A DNA stretch of 34,182 bases from UBA11889 sp046582115 (GCA_046582115.1 JAYGFA010000019.1:1-34182); one strand, 5' to 3'. Positions 1 to 8,554 are shown, counted from the stretch's first letter. Notes: a model not told the origin generated them from the letters alone. Program-made: numbers and translations.

Positions 1-503
1 CGTTCTCTCGCCGCTGCTCTTCGTTCGCCCAAATACAGCGCTAAGCGACCGATCCCCCCGGAAAGAACCGTTTCGATTTGGGCGCGTATTCGCCGAGCCA
101 ACGTTGGCGAATGCCCGGCCGTTGAGATCGCTACGGTGACGGGATCCCGATTCACGATACTCGGAAAAATCGCGGTGCTATTTCCCAAATCATCGACCGC
201 GTTGATCCAGACCCCCGCTTCAGTCGCAAGCCGATGAACTTCGCGATTTGTCGCTTCGTCGTCGGTGGCGGCAATCACCAAATTCATGCCATTGAGATCG
301 CCCGCTTCGAATCCCCGACATTCGTGTGCCAACGACCGATTAGTAACCAGTTCTGCCATTCCGGCGGTCAACGTAGGAGCTACCACACGACAATCGACGG
401 CGGCGTCGAGTAGCGTCGTCAGTTTTCGCATGGCAACCTCGCCACCACCGACAATCAGACAGTGGACACTTGCAGGATCGAGGAACAGCGGCAGGCTATG
501 CAT
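1..503 (-). CDS. cysG: Siroheme synthase N-terminal domain (precorrin-2 dehydrogenase / sirohydrochlorin ferrochelatase), 3' end beyond window
   Basis: Reading the minus strand from the ATG at 503 gives a protein starting MHSLPLFLDPASVHCLIVGG, with the Rossmann glycine motif VGGGEVAMRK near residues 18-27 and the family segments AATDDEATN, NAVDD and STAGHSPTLARRIR. These are hallmarks of the NAD-dependent precorrin-2 dehydrogenase/ferrochelatase module that makes siroheme for sulfite and nitrite reductases in the cytoplasm. About 168 residues are visible and the frame is open to the window edge. I cannot tell whether a C-terminal uroporphyrinogen-III methyltransferase domain follows (full CysG) or not (Met8-like). 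The ATG lies 3 bp after the serS stop, so it is probably co-transcribed with serS, as in Pseudomonas. A siroheme gene fits with cysH and cysB farther along the window. Confidence 0.9.
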   Translation of the reverse strand, partial: MHSLPLFLDPASVHCLIVGGGEVAMRKLTTLLDAAVDCRVVAPTLTAGMAELVTNRSLAHECRGFEAGDLNGMNLVIAATDDEATNREVHRLATEAGVWINAVDDLGNSTAIFPSIVNRDPVTVAISTAGHSPTLARRIRAQIETVLSGGIGRLALYLGERRAAARE

Positions 504-506
504 AGC

Positions 507-1784
507 TTACGCGAGCTGCTCTAGCGCTTCGGCACCCGCCAAATACGAACGCAACGCGTCGGGGATTGTTACCTTGCCTTCACGGTCTTGGTAATTTTCA
601 AGGATCGCCACTAGCGTTCGACCGACGGCAAGGCCAGATCCGTTCAGTGTGTGGACAAGTTCCGGTTTATTGGTTTCTCGATGCCGATACCTCGCTCTCG
701 CCCGTCGCGCCTGGAAATCGAGAAAGTTGCTACACGAAGAGATCTCTCGGTACGTCGACTGGCCTGGCAACCATACTTCAAGGTCATAGGTTTTTGCGGA
801 GGCAAAACCAAGATCACCAGTACAAAGCGTTACAACGCGATACGGTAGTTCAAGTCTTTGAAGTATCCGTTCCGCATGCGAGGTCAGCTCCTCCAATGCA
901 TCCCACGATGTTGCCGGATCCACCACTTGCACCAATTCGACCTTTTCAAACTGGTGTTGTCGAAAAATTCCGCGGGTATCTCGGCCATAGCTTCCTGCTT
1001 CACTGCGAAAACAGGGGGTATGGCAGACCATCTTTAGAGGTAGGTCTTCTCGATCAAGAATTTGATCCCTGACCATATTCGTGAGGGGTACTTCGGCCGT
1101 GGGGATAAGGAAATAATCTGCATCACCAGCGACGGAGAAGAGATCGTCCTCAAATTTTGGTAATTGCCCTGTAGCCTCCAGGGATTCTCGATTGACCATG
1201 TAGGGTACGTAGATTTCGTCATACCCATGCTCGTGCGTGTGGATATCGAGCATGAATTGGATGAGTGCGCGGTGGAGTCGCGCTAAGGGACCTTTCAACA
1301 CGGCAAATCGACTTCCGGTCATACGCGCTGCGCCAGCAAGGTCGAGCCAGGAACCACCCAAATCAACATGATCCAGTGGCGCAAAGTTAAACGTAGGTTT
1401 AGTGCCCCACGTCCGTATCTCTAGATTCTCTTCTTCCCCTGAACCCACCGGCACACTGGGATCCGGTACGTTTGGAATCTGCAAAAGAAAATCACGTTCG
1501 TTTTCTTGAACTTGATCGAACGCCTTTTTCGCGGCCTCCAGTCGTTCACCAAGGTCGCCCACTTCCGCAACCAAAGGCTCAATATCTTCCCCAGCCTCTT
1601 TCGCTTTTCCAATCGCTTTGGAAACCTTATTTCGCTCGTTTTGGAGTGTTTCGGTCTCGGACTGCAGACGTTTTCGTTCCGTCTCAAGCGCCTGAAAAAC
1701 CGCTAGATCAAAGTCAAACCCACGTCGCTTCAGTGCGTCCGCGGCTTCTTCCGGACGTTGTCGAAGCGTTTTTGAATCAAGCAT
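507..1784 (-). CDS. serS: Serine--tRNA ligase
   Basis: This 425-residue protein has the usual length for bacterial SerRS and charges tRNA-Ser (and tRNA-Sec where present) with serine. Residues about 25-100 form the charged, heptad-rich antiparallel coiled coil that binds the tRNA long variable arm. The class II catalytic core follows: the TAEV serine-site motif at 229-232, motif 2 FRSEAGSYGRDTRG from 259, and motif 3 GLAVGRTLVAILEN near the C-terminus. The ATG at 1784 abuts the crcB stop (TGA at 1787-1785), and cysG starts 3 bp after its own stop, so it sits inside the ftsK-lolA-rarA-crcB-serS-cysG run. Several long ORFs on the opposite strand are shadows. Confidence 0.98.
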   Translation of the reverse strand: MLDSKTLRQRPEEAADALKRRGFDFDLAVFQALETERKRLQSETETLQNERNKVSKAIGKAKEAGEDIEPLVAEVGDLGERLEAAKKAFDQVQENERDFLLQIPNVPDPSVPVGSGEEENLEIRTWGTKPTFNFAPLDHVDLGGSWLDLAGAARMTGSRFAVLKGPLARLHRALIQFMLDIHTHEHGYDEIYVPYMVNRESLEATGQLPKFEDDLFSVAGDADYFLIPTAEVPLTNMVRDQILDREDLPLKMVCHTPCFRSEAGSYGRDTRGIFRQHQFEKVELVQVVDPATSWDALEELTSHAERILQRLELPYRVVTLCTGDLGFASAKTYDLEVWLPGQSTYREISSCSNFLDFQARRARARYRHRETNKPELVHTLNGSGLAVGRTLVAILENYQDREGKVTIPDALRSYLAGAEALEQLA

Positions 1785-2153
1785 TCAACCACCCACCGTG
1801 CGCATGCCAGCCACCGCCGCCAACAGACAACCACCAACGGTCGTCACGACGTACATGAGTGCCAAAAGACTCCTGCCGGTATCGTATAGGTTGATCGTAT
1901 CGAGCGAAAAAGCAGAAAACGTCGTGAATGCCCCAAGAACACCGACGAGGAGAAATGGTCTACCGAATGACTCGAACCATGACGTATCGCTAACGCTTGC
2001 GACGATGGCACCAATAGCGAAGGACCCAATCAGGTTCACTATTACCGTCCCCCAAACGTGACCACCCCACCACGTAACCATCGAAACAACCCCGTATCGC
2101 AAAATAGCTCCGCACGCGCCGCCGAAAGCAATCGCTAGAAGCGTTCTAGTCAC
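1785..2153 (-). CDS. crcB: Fluoride exporter CrcB/Fluc
   Basis: This is a small, very hydrophobic protein with four predicted membrane segments. It has the Fluc signatures GGACGAILRY at the N-terminus, VNLIGSFAIG in the second helix and GAFTTFSAFSLDT in the third. Family members assemble as dual-topology dimers that let fluoride leave the cell. The frame extends to a GTG at 2180 (131 aa), but that start overlaps rarA by 35 bp and has no Shine-Dalgarno. I prefer the GTG at 2153 (122 aa): AAGGA lies just upstream and only about 10 residues then precede the first GG, as is usual for CrcB. With that start the overlap with rarA is 8 bp, and the gene abuts serS. No fluoride riboswitch could fit in front of it, so expression probably follows the operon. 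Confidence 0.93.
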   Translation of the reverse strand: MTRTLLAIAFGGACGAILRYGVVSMVTWWGGHVWGTVIVNLIGSFAIGAIVASVSDTSWFESFGRPFLLVGVLGAFTTFSAFSLDTINLYDTGRSLLALMYVVTTVGGCLLAAVAGMRTVGG

Positions 2154-3459
2154 CGTCCTTGCCTCGGGCGCGTTCGTCACGGGCGCGGAGTTTAGCCATT
2201 CGTTCCCGAATTTTATGTTCTAAGCCACGCTCTGTCGGGAAATAAAATTGTTCATCCTGCATCTCGTCCGGGAAGTACCTTTCGCCCGCAGCATATGCAT
2301 CTTCTTCGGCATGATCATAGCGATAGCCCTTGCCATACCCTAGGTCATCCATCAACCGCGTGGGCGCGTTCCGAAATCGTAACGGAACCTCATAGGAAGG
2401 ATGCTCCTTCACGTACTTACGCGCCGCACCGAATGCCGTGTATACCGCATTACTCTTGGGTACGGTCGCTAAATAGACCACGGCCTGCGCTAGCGCGAGT
2501 TCGCCTTCGGGTGTTCCCAACCGTTGAAACGTTTCCCAAGCATCGAGACAAATGGATAATGCTCGTGGATCGGCGTTGCCAATATCTTCAGACGCCATAC
2601 GTGCGATCCGCCGTGCGACGTAGAGTGGGTCACATCCGCCGTCAAGCATGCGCGTAAACCAATACAGCGCGGCATCAGGCGAACTCCCTCGAACAGCTTT
2701 GTGAAGTGCCGATATTTGGTCGTAGAACACTTCACCACCTTTGTCAAAACGTCGGTAGCTTTGCCCCGTCGCCTCCGTGACGTCCTCGATCCCAATTTCG
2801 TCCTGCGTAAGTTGCATCGAGATTTCAAGTGTATTGAGTGCACGACGCGCATCGCCATCCGCGTAGCGACACAGAAATTCAACAGCTTCGTCGCTAATTT
2901 CGATCCCATCCAGCGCTATCGCGCACGCGCGCCTAACGATTGTCCGAATATCACCGAATTCGAGGGGCTTCAGCACGTAGACGCGCGAACGCGATAGAAG
3001 CGCCCCGATCACTTCGAAGGATGGATTCTCCGTGGTCGCGCCGATTAACGTGATAGTGCCTTTCTCAACATGCGGTAGAAATGCGTCCTGCTGCGCCTTA
3101 TTAAAACGATGTACTTCGTCCACAAAAAGCACGGTCTGTTGATCCGGGTGGAGCTCTGCTTCTTGTATTGCGTGGCGTACGTCCTTCACACCCGCAAGTA
3201 CTGCTGACATCGAAAGCCATCGGGCGCCGGAAGCGTCCGCCAGCAATTTCGCCAAGGTCGTTTTCCCGGTTCCAGGCGGGCCCCAGAGGATCATCGAGTG
3301 GACGATCCCTGCATCCGCTAATTCGGCAAGCTGTCGTCCGGGATCCAAAAGGTGACGTTGGCCCTCAAAATCTTTGAGGCCAGAGGGACGCATCCTTGCC
3401 GCCAAGGGCAGCGCCTGGTTTGCGGTTACGTCACCCAGAGGAATCTCGGTCTGTGACAT
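2146..3459 (-). CDS. rarA: Replication-associated recombination protein A (AAA+ ATPase, MgsA/RarA)
   Basis: This AAA+ protein of the RarA/MgsA/WRNIP1 family is related to clamp-loader subunits and acts at stalled replication forks and gaps. From the ATG at 3459 it is 437 residues. Walker A GPPGTGKTT lies at about 61-68 and Walker B with LFVDEVHRF at about 111-119. Sensor 1 is in GATTENPSFEV, and the C-terminal tetramerisation domain contains KGYRYDHAEEDAYAAG. An alternative TTG two codons upstream (3465) gives MAMSQTEIPL; neither start has a strong Shine-Dalgarno. The 5' end overlaps the end of lolA by about 30 bp, so translation is probably coupled. The ftsK-lolA-rarA-serS order is the same as in E. 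coli and Pseudomonas. Confidence 0.96.
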   Translation of the reverse strand: MSQTEIPLGDVTANQALPLAARMRPSGLKDFEGQRHLLDPGRQLAELADAGIVHSMILWGPPGTGKTTLAKLLADASGARWLSMSAVLAGVKDVRHAIQEAELHPDQQTVLFVDEVHRFNKAQQDAFLPHVEKGTITLIGATTENPSFEVIGALLSRSRVYVLKPLEFGDIRTIVRRACAIALDGIEISDEAVEFLCRYADGDARRALNTLEISMQLTQDEIGIEDVTEATGQSYRRFDKGGEVFYDQISALHKAVRGSSPDAALYWFTRMLDGGCDPLYVARRIARMASEDIGNADPRALSICLDAWETFQRLGTPEGELALAQAVVYLATVPKSNAVYTAFGAARKYVKEHPSYEVPLRFRNAPTRLMDDLGYGKGYRYDHAEEDAYAAGERYFPDEMQDEQFYFPTERGLEHKIRERMAKLRARDERARGKDGD

Positions 3460-4081
3460 CGCCAATTACGTCAGTGCCTTCGGGCACCGTGATTTCGAAT
3501 TCCTCCAATTCTACCACTCGATTAGCGATCGAATTACGGAACAACACCTCCGTCCGGTGACCAAAGTGATCCACCACATCGATCCGCGTGATCACAGTGT
3601 CCACGAAATAAACGCGCAAATCCTGAAAGAACGAACCCTTGCTGTTCGGCTTCAAACCGTAACCGATGCCAAATGTTTTGTCGGCTCCAGTCAAATTTCG
3701 AACATCGAACTCCGAGAGACTCTCCTCTGATGCGTTCATTAACAGGAGGGTAAACGCCGAATCCGGAAGATCACTCAGGGTCCTCATGGTTAGCTGTTCG
3801 AGGTCCAAGTCGTGAACGTACAGAACATTACGTTTAGCAACAATCACCTGTGAAAAGGGCTCGTTAACCTGCCATCTGAGCCCATTGGTTCTCGAAAATA
3901 CGACCCGACCGATCTGCGTTTCGATCACTTCGTCACGGGCGTCTCGGGTCAACTGTTTGAATTCGGCGGTATAAGAGGTGATGCGGCCGAGCAGATCGAT
4001 TAGTTCTGTCGCTGCCGTGTTGCTCTCTTGTGAGTACCCGGACCCCGCCAAGACGAGTGCCAACGCGACGTTTAATTTCAA
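3431..4081 (-). CDS. lolA: Outer-membrane lipoprotein carrier protein LolA
   Basis: LolA is the periplasmic chaperone that takes lipoproteins from LolCDE and hands them to LolB. With the TTG start at 4081 (216 aa), the protein begins MKLNVALALVLAGSGYS, a compact Sec signal peptide. The mature part has LolA-like segments: a YTAEFKQLTRD start, GLRWQVNEPFSQVIVA, and DLRVYFVDTVITRIDVVDHFGHRTEVLF. The open frame reaches a TTG at 4105, but that start puts eight polar residues ahead of the signal peptide and overlaps ftsK by 20 bp. The 4081 start lies 4 bp after the ftsK stop. Assignment rests on these motifs plus the invariant ftsK-lolA-rarA context. Confidence 0.92.
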   Translation of the reverse strand: MKLNVALALVLAGSGYSQESNTAATELIDLLGRITSYTAEFKQLTRDARDEVIETQIGRVVFSRTNGLRWQVNEPFSQVIVAKRNVLYVHDLDLEQLTMRTLSDLPDSAFTLLLMNASEESLSEFDVRNLTGADKTFGIGYGLKPNSKGSFFQDLRVYFVDTVITRIDVVDHFGHRTEVLFRNSIANRVVELEEFEITVPEGTDVIGDVTDRDSSG

Positions 4082-4085
4082 ATGG

Positions 4086-6365
4086 TTAGGCGTCTCGGTC
4101 TGCAACGAGAACTTCGCGACTGCCGTTACTGTTCATCGCCGACACCACCCCGGCCTCCTCCATGGCTTCGATTATTCGCGCAGCTCGGTTATAACCAATA
4201 CGTAATTTGCGCTGTACAGAAGAAATAGAAGCTCGTCTAGACTCGAGCACAAAGGCGACGGCCTCGTCGTAAAGGGGCTCATCGGTTTCTGTATCGCCAG
4301 TTAGATTAACCTCGCCGGCAACGGCAACATGACTCGTCGAAAGGACCTCTTCTAAGTAGTCGGGGTCGCCCCGCTCTTTCCAATCCGAAACGACGCTATG
4401 GACTTCGTCATCTGAGACGAACGCGCCATGCACACGTATTGGAACCCCGGCTCCCGGTGGCAGGAATAACATATCGCCATGGCCCAACAGTTGTTCCGCC
4501 CCTCCTTGGTCCAAAATGGTGCGCGAATCGACTTTGCTCGACACCTGAAAACTGATGCGCGTGGGAATGTTTGCCTTGATTAGGCCCGTTATGACATCAA
4601 CGCTCGGTCGTTGAGTAGCGAGGATCAGATGAATGCCCGCTGCTCTCGCTTTCTGTGCGATCCGGGCAATCAACTGTTCTACTTTCTTGCCAACAAGCAT
4701 GATCATGTCAGCGAATTCGTCAATGACTACCACGATCAGAGGCAATTTCTGCAGAGCGCGCGCTGGTTCCAACGCATCCTCTGGCCAGAAAGGATCCAGG
4801 ATTGGACGATCCAGTTTCTGCGCTTCCAAAATCCGGCGGTTAAAACCAGCCAGGTTACGCACTCCCAACGCCGTCATGAGCTGGTACCGCCGATCCATTT
4901 CCCGAATACACCAATTAAGCGATTGAGACGCTTCCTTCATATCCGTTACTACTGGAGTCAAGAGATGCGGAATGCCTTCGTAAACGGCAAGCTCAAGCAT
5001 TTTGGGATCCACCAAAATAAGCCTGACCTCGTCTGGCGAAGCTTTGTAGAGCATGCTTAACAGCATAGCGTTAACGCCGACCGATTTACCGGATCCCGTT
5101 GTGCCCGCAACCAACAGGTGCGGCATTTTCCCTAGGTCTGCGAGCACGGCGTCACCCGCAATATCTTTACCTAAGGCAAGTGTTAACACAGACGCCGAGT
5201 CTTGATAGCTTTTCGACCCAAGGACGTCCTTGAGTCGAACGACTTCCCTGATTTCGTTGGGGATCTCAATACCAACTACTGACTTTCCCGGTATCACTTC
5301 GACGATACGAACGCTGATGACAGCCAGTGAACGGGCGAGATCCTTGGCCAGCGCGCTGATCTTGCTGACTTTTACACCCGCGGCCGGTTGAACTTCGAAT
5401 CGCGTGATCACGGGTCCAGGGAGAACCGAGACCACTTCCGCTTCAACGCCAAAATCTAGAAGCTTAAGCTCAAGCTGTTTCGCCATTGCGTCGAGTGCTT
5501 CGCTCGAGTACCCGCCCCCGGACCCGGTCTCCTGATCTTCGAGTAGATCGAGGTCCGGCATCTCGTTTGGAGTTTTTAGATCGAATAGTCGCCGTTGCGA
5601 AACGGCATTCGGTTTTCGAACCGGTTCAATTTTGGCGACTGACTTCTTCGCAGCAATCTTGGATTTGATGGGACTTTTTGTTCGTACCCGGGAAACAGGA
5701 TTCGACCTACGCGGCGAACGCCGAGCGAATTTCAATCGCTTGACATACTGAAATCCCCGGCCGCTCGCGCGAATGGACTTCTTCGCAATCCTCATACAAA
5801 CCCGTAGGCACCTATGAATCAAAATCCCAATCTTCTCAATCAGATTTTTCCAACTGAAACCAATCGTCAATTGCATCCCGACAAGTACCCAGGCGAAAGC
5901 GATCAGCGTAAGCCCCGTACCCTTGAAGACTGGCATCCCAAGTCGAAACAGAGAATCGCCAACCGCACCACCGGCTCCCGCGGGAAGCTCAGGAGGAGAT
6001 TCCGCGTGCAGTCTGAACAGTAAACACGCTGCAATAACCAACGCGACAAAGCCGAGAAACCGTATGCCAGCGATGGTCCATGACCATGGTAAATCACGGG
6101 TAATGAGGAGTCGGCCACCGGCAATTACTAAACCGGCTACAAATAGATAGGCCACCCAGCCGAAGGCTAACAACGCGAATTCCGCGATCCACGCTCCACT
6201 GATCCCAACGAGGTTATTGACCCGTAAATCAGTGCCCGCATGACCCCAGCTTGGGTCCATCGGCGAATACGAGACAATAGCCAAAAGAGCGTACCCCGCG
6301 ACCGCAGCGAGGAGTACGAATCCAATTTCGCGAAATGGCAGTACGGGCAATGAGACCTGCGACAT
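4086..6365 (-). CDS. ftsK: DNA translocase FtsK
   Basis: FtsK is the septal ATP-driven DNA pump that aligns dif sites and activates XerCD during division. Four hydrophobic segments (about 15-33, 60-82, 101-118 and 150-170) anchor it in the inner membrane. A basic, low-complexity linker of only about 90 residues follows (about 185-280), much shorter than in E. coli, so the total is 759 aa, as in many other gammaproteobacteria. The RecA-like motor has Walker A GTTGSGKS at 421-428 and Walker B LIVVVIDEFAD at about 543-553. The C-terminal winged-helix gamma domain (SSVQRKLRIGYNRAARIIEAM) reads KOPS sites. The ATG at 6365 has an AGGGGG Shine-Dalgarno 8 bp upstream. It is the first gene of the minus-strand run and diverges from the gene at 6553. 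Confidence 0.97.
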   Translation of the reverse strand: MSQVSLPVLPFREIGFVLLAAVAGYALLAIVSYSPMDPSWGHAGTDLRVNNLVGISGAWIAEFALLAFGWVAYLFVAGLVIAGGRLLITRDLPWSWTIAGIRFLGFVALVIAACLLFRLHAESPPELPAGAGGAVGDSLFRLGMPVFKGTGLTLIAFAWVLVGMQLTIGFSWKNLIEKIGILIHRCLRVCMRIAKKSIRASGRGFQYVKRLKFARRSPRRSNPVSRVRTKSPIKSKIAAKKSVAKIEPVRKPNAVSQRRLFDLKTPNEMPDLDLLEDQETGSGGGYSSEALDAMAKQLELKLLDFGVEAEVVSVLPGPVITRFEVQPAAGVKVSKISALAKDLARSLAVISVRIVEVIPGKSVVGIEIPNEIREVVRLKDVLGSKSYQDSASVLTLALGKDIAGDAVLADLGKMPHLLVAGTTGSGKSVGVNAMLLSMLYKASPDEVRLILVDPKMLELAVYEGIPHLLTPVVTDMKEASQSLNWCIREMDRRYQLMTALGVRNLAGFNRRILEAQKLDRPILDPFWPEDALEPARALQKLPLIVVVIDEFADMIMLVGKKVEQLIARIAQKARAAGIHLILATQRPSVDVITGLIKANIPTRISFQVSSKVDSRTILDQGGAEQLLGHGDMLFLPPGAGVPIRVHGAFVSDDEVHSVVSDWKERGDPDYLEEVLSTSHVAVAGEVNLTGDTETDEPLYDEAVAFVLESRRASISSVQRKLRIGYNRAARIIEAMEEAGVVSAMNSNGSREVLVADRDA

Positions 6366-6412
6366 TGGGTATACCCCCTATGTACTTATCGACTGCAGTA
6401 CCTGGGAAACGC

Positions 6413-6441
6413 ATTTTACCCCTTTGGATGCCGTTGAACAA
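6413..6441 (-). promoter_or_regulatory. Putative sigma-70 promoter of the ftsK operon
   Basis: Read on the minus strand, TTGTTC (6441-6436), a 17-bp spacer and TAAAAT (6418-6413) match the -35/-10 pattern, with 5 of 6 in the -10 box. Transcription would start near 6406, about 40 bp before the ftsK ATG. It is the best match I saw in the 187-bp divergent gap. This is a pattern match only. Confidence 0.45.
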
Positions 6442-6453
6442 TTTAACGTTCAA
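6434..6453. repeat. Inverted repeat TTGAAC-N8-GTTCAA over the putative ftsK -35 box
   Basis: Two perfect 6-bp arms (6434-6439 and 6448-6453) are separated by 8 bp and overlap the -35 box proposed for ftsK. Spacing and position suit a dimeric repressor operator. The sequence is not the E. coli LexA box (CTGT-N8-ACAG), although the arm spacing is the same. Confidence 0.35.
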
Positions 6454-6552
6454 ATTCAGCATTTTAGTGCCGATACCTAGAGCACTTATGCGATCTCGTT
6501 CAGTCGACCGATTGCTGTATTATTGCGGTTACGCTGAAGTCGTTGTTTACGT

Positions 6553-6858
6553 ATGCGCCCTGACAAGCAAAAAGTCATCGATGAGGTCTGGGACGATGCT
6601 CGGATCCGCAGTTTTTTAGGTAAGGCGACGCCGACGCACTTTGGAAAAGCACTCGAAGGGGACGCCGATTTCCATCTTTTACTCAATGCGTATTACGCGA
6701 TGCGAGCGAACGACTTTAAGCGGTTTATCGACTACTTTATACACGAAGGTCACAAGGTCGACGCCAAAAATGAAAACGGCTTGACTCTCGCCGATTATTT
6801 GCAACGCCATAGAAAAGCTACCCCATTCATTGACGCCCTGAAACAAGCGATTCCTTAA
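6553..6858 (+). CDS. Small conserved protein, PA4642-like
   Basis: This 101-residue soluble protein begins MRPDKQKVIDEVWDDARIR and contains FLLNAYYAMRANDFKRFIDYF-like helical sequence and a KNENGLTLADYLQRH segment. It resembles, from memory only, the P. aeruginosa PA4642 family of short uncharacterised gammaproteobacterial proteins. The C-terminal part (EGHKVDAKNENGLTLADYL) reads like a single ankyrin-type hairpin. There is no signal peptide or cofactor motif. The stop codon is directly followed by the TTG start of trxB with no gap, so the two are almost certainly co-transcribed. A TATTAT at 6519-6524 could be a -10 box, but I see no well-spaced -35. The function is unknown; the coding call is firm because frame, codon use and context agree. 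Confidence 0.8.
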   Translation: MRPDKQKVIDEVWDDARIRSFLGKATPTHFGKALEGDADFHLLLNAYYAMRANDFKRFIDYFIHEGHKVDAKNENGLTLADYLQRHRKATPFIDALKQAIP

Positions 6859-7815
6859 TTGGAGACACCCAGCAACGAGCGTCTCATCGTTCTTGGTTCT
6901 GGTCCAGCCGGCTACACGGCGGCGCTTTACGCCGCGAGGGCGAATCTAAATCCCCTACTGATTACAGGGGTCGAAGTAGGGGGACAGCTCACAACAACAA
7001 CCGACGTTGACAATTGGCCCGGTGACTTCGAAGGCCTACAAGGCCCGGAATTGATGTTACGTATGCAAGAACATGTCGAGTCGCTCGGGACGCGTGTCAT
7101 TAATGACCAAATTCAATCTACCCTACTACAGGACAAACCGTTGCAACTTAGAGGCGATAACGGTGCATACAGCTGCGACGCACTGATTATTGCGACCGGA
7201 GCGTCCGCCCAATATCTCGGTCTTGAGAGCGAGGAGAAATTCAAAGGCCGCGGCGTGAGTGCATGCGCGACGTGCGACGGATTTTTCTATCGCGACCAAC
7301 GAGTCGCGGTCATTGGAGGTGGCAACGCGGCGGTTGAGGAAACCCTTTACCTGTCCAACATCGCTTCAAAAGTTTATTTAGTCCATCGACGCGACACGTT
7401 GCGGGCCGAAAAAAAATTGCAGGAACGTTTGTTTACGCGTGTTCATGAAGGTGTTGTCGAACCCATTTGGAATCACACGCTACGTGAAGTCATCGGCGAT
7501 GATTCGGGTGTCACAGGGATTCGCGTTGCGTCAGTGGCGACGGCCGATATCTTCGAAATCAAACTTCACGGCGTCTTCATCGCAATTGGACATATCCCCA
7601 ACACTTCCTTGTTCGACGGCCAGTTAACGATGAACAATGACGGTTATATCAGGGTGTCTAGCGGCCTCAACGGGAACGCAACCGCTACCAGCGTACCCGG
7701 CGTATTCGCCGCCGGAGATGTTGCGGACCATGTCTATCGCCAAGCTGTAACTTCTGCTGGATTCGGTTGTATGGCCGCTCTCGATGCCGAAAAATACCTG
7801 GATGCTCACGCCTGA
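6859..7815 (+). CDS. trxB: Thioredoxin-disulfide reductase
   Basis: This flavoenzyme passes electrons from NADPH to thioredoxin in the cytoplasm. The protein is 318 residues, the normal low-molecular-weight type. Motifs in order are the FAD-binding GSGPAG at 13-18, the redox-active CATC at 136-139 (ACATCDGFFY), the NADPH-binding GGGNAA at 153-158, and the C-terminal FAD motif GVFAAGDVAD. The start is TTG, directly after the TAA of the preceding gene. No in-frame ATG precedes the GSGPAG motif, so TTG is close to forced. The trxB-aat-bpt-infA order is the same as in Pseudomonas. Thioredoxin would be the expected reductant for the APS reductase encoded at 23768. Confidence 0.97.
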   Translation: METPSNERLIVLGSGPAGYTAALYAARANLNPLLITGVEVGGQLTTTTDVDNWPGDFEGLQGPELMLRMQEHVESLGTRVINDQIQSTLLQDKPLQLRGDNGAYSCDALIIATGASAQYLGLESEEKFKGRGVSACATCDGFFYRDQRVAVIGGGNAAVEETLYLSNIASKVYLVHRRDTLRAEKKLQERLFTRVHEGVVEPIWNHTLREVIGDDSGVTGIRVASVATADIFEIKLHGVFIAIGHIPNTSLFDGQLTMNNDGYIRVSSGLNGNATATSVPGVFAAGDVADHVYRQAVTSAGFGCMAALDAEKYLDAHA

Positions 7816-7836
7816 ACCGATGAATCCTTCGCCCGT

Positions 7837-8547
7837 ATGACAGTCTATTCCGCTATTCAGGTGTTGACCTCTCCGGATACACGACTGCCCGACCCCCGAA
7901 ACGGTCCAGCTGACGGACCAATCGCGATCGGCGGAGACCTGCGTCCCGCTCGGTTAATCGAAGCCTACCAAAACGGAATCTTTCCGTGGTTTTCGGACGA
8001 TGCGGGACCCGTAATGTGGTGGTCGCCAGACCCCAGGGCCGTTCTATTCCTGGATGAATTCAAACCCTCAAAAAGTCTCAGAAAGGTCATTCGCAAAGGG
8101 CGCTTCCACGTCACCTTCGATCAAGCATTTAGCGACGTAGTCGCCGCTTGCGCGGAGCCACGACCAAACTCAGCCGAGACGTGGATTACTCCTAATATGC
8201 AACGGGCTTATATAGCACTGCATGAAATGGAGTTAGGACACTCTGTCGAGAGTTGGCAAGAAGGCGACCTTGTTGGAGGAATTTACGGGATTTCTCTAGG
8301 CTCAATGTTCTTTGGCGAATCCATGTTTGCCAGGGTTTCCAACGCCTCGAAGGTGGCTCTGGTCGGATTAATTGACCAACTCAATCGATGGCACTTCAGC
8401 CTCCTAGATTGTCAAATCATGAACCCGAACTTACGTTCGTTGGGCGCCATTGACATGCCGAGAAGTCAGTTTCTTTCGCTGCTAGTGGAAAACCGACGGC
8501 AGGCAACCCGAACGGGACGATGGGAGCTAAGTACTGAACACGCTTGA
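7837..8547 (+). CDS. aat: Leucyl/phenylalanyl-tRNA--protein transferase
   Basis: Aat adds Leu or Phe from aminoacyl-tRNA to proteins with N-terminal Lys or Arg, creating degrons read by ClpS. The 236-residue protein has the family core: GPIAIGGDLRPARLIEAY, NGIFPWFSDDAGPVMWWSP, DPRAVLF, the ETWITPNMQRAY segment, HSVESW, and GGIYGISLGSMFFGESMF. The ATG at 7837 starts 21 bp after trxB. It is followed within 7 bp by bpt, the complementary transferase for acidic N-termini, and lies upstream of convergent clpA/clpS, so the whole N-degron pathway is clustered here. Confidence 0.97.
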   Translation: MTVYSAIQVLTSPDTRLPDPRNGPADGPIAIGGDLRPARLIEAYQNGIFPWFSDDAGPVMWWSPDPRAVLFLDEFKPSKSLRKVIRKGRFHVTFDQAFSDVVAACAEPRPNSAETWITPNMQRAYIALHEMELGHSVESWQEGDLVGGIYGISLGSMFFGESMFARVSNASKVALVGLIDQLNRWHFSLLDCQIMNPNLRSLGAIDMPRSQFLSLLVENRRQATRTGRWELSTEHA

Positions 8548-8554
8548 CACACTT

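Noticed and set aside
566..1072. 168-codon plus-strand ORF inside serS
   Set aside because: It is antisense to a full, well-conserved SerRS and shows no family resemblance, so it is a shadow frame.
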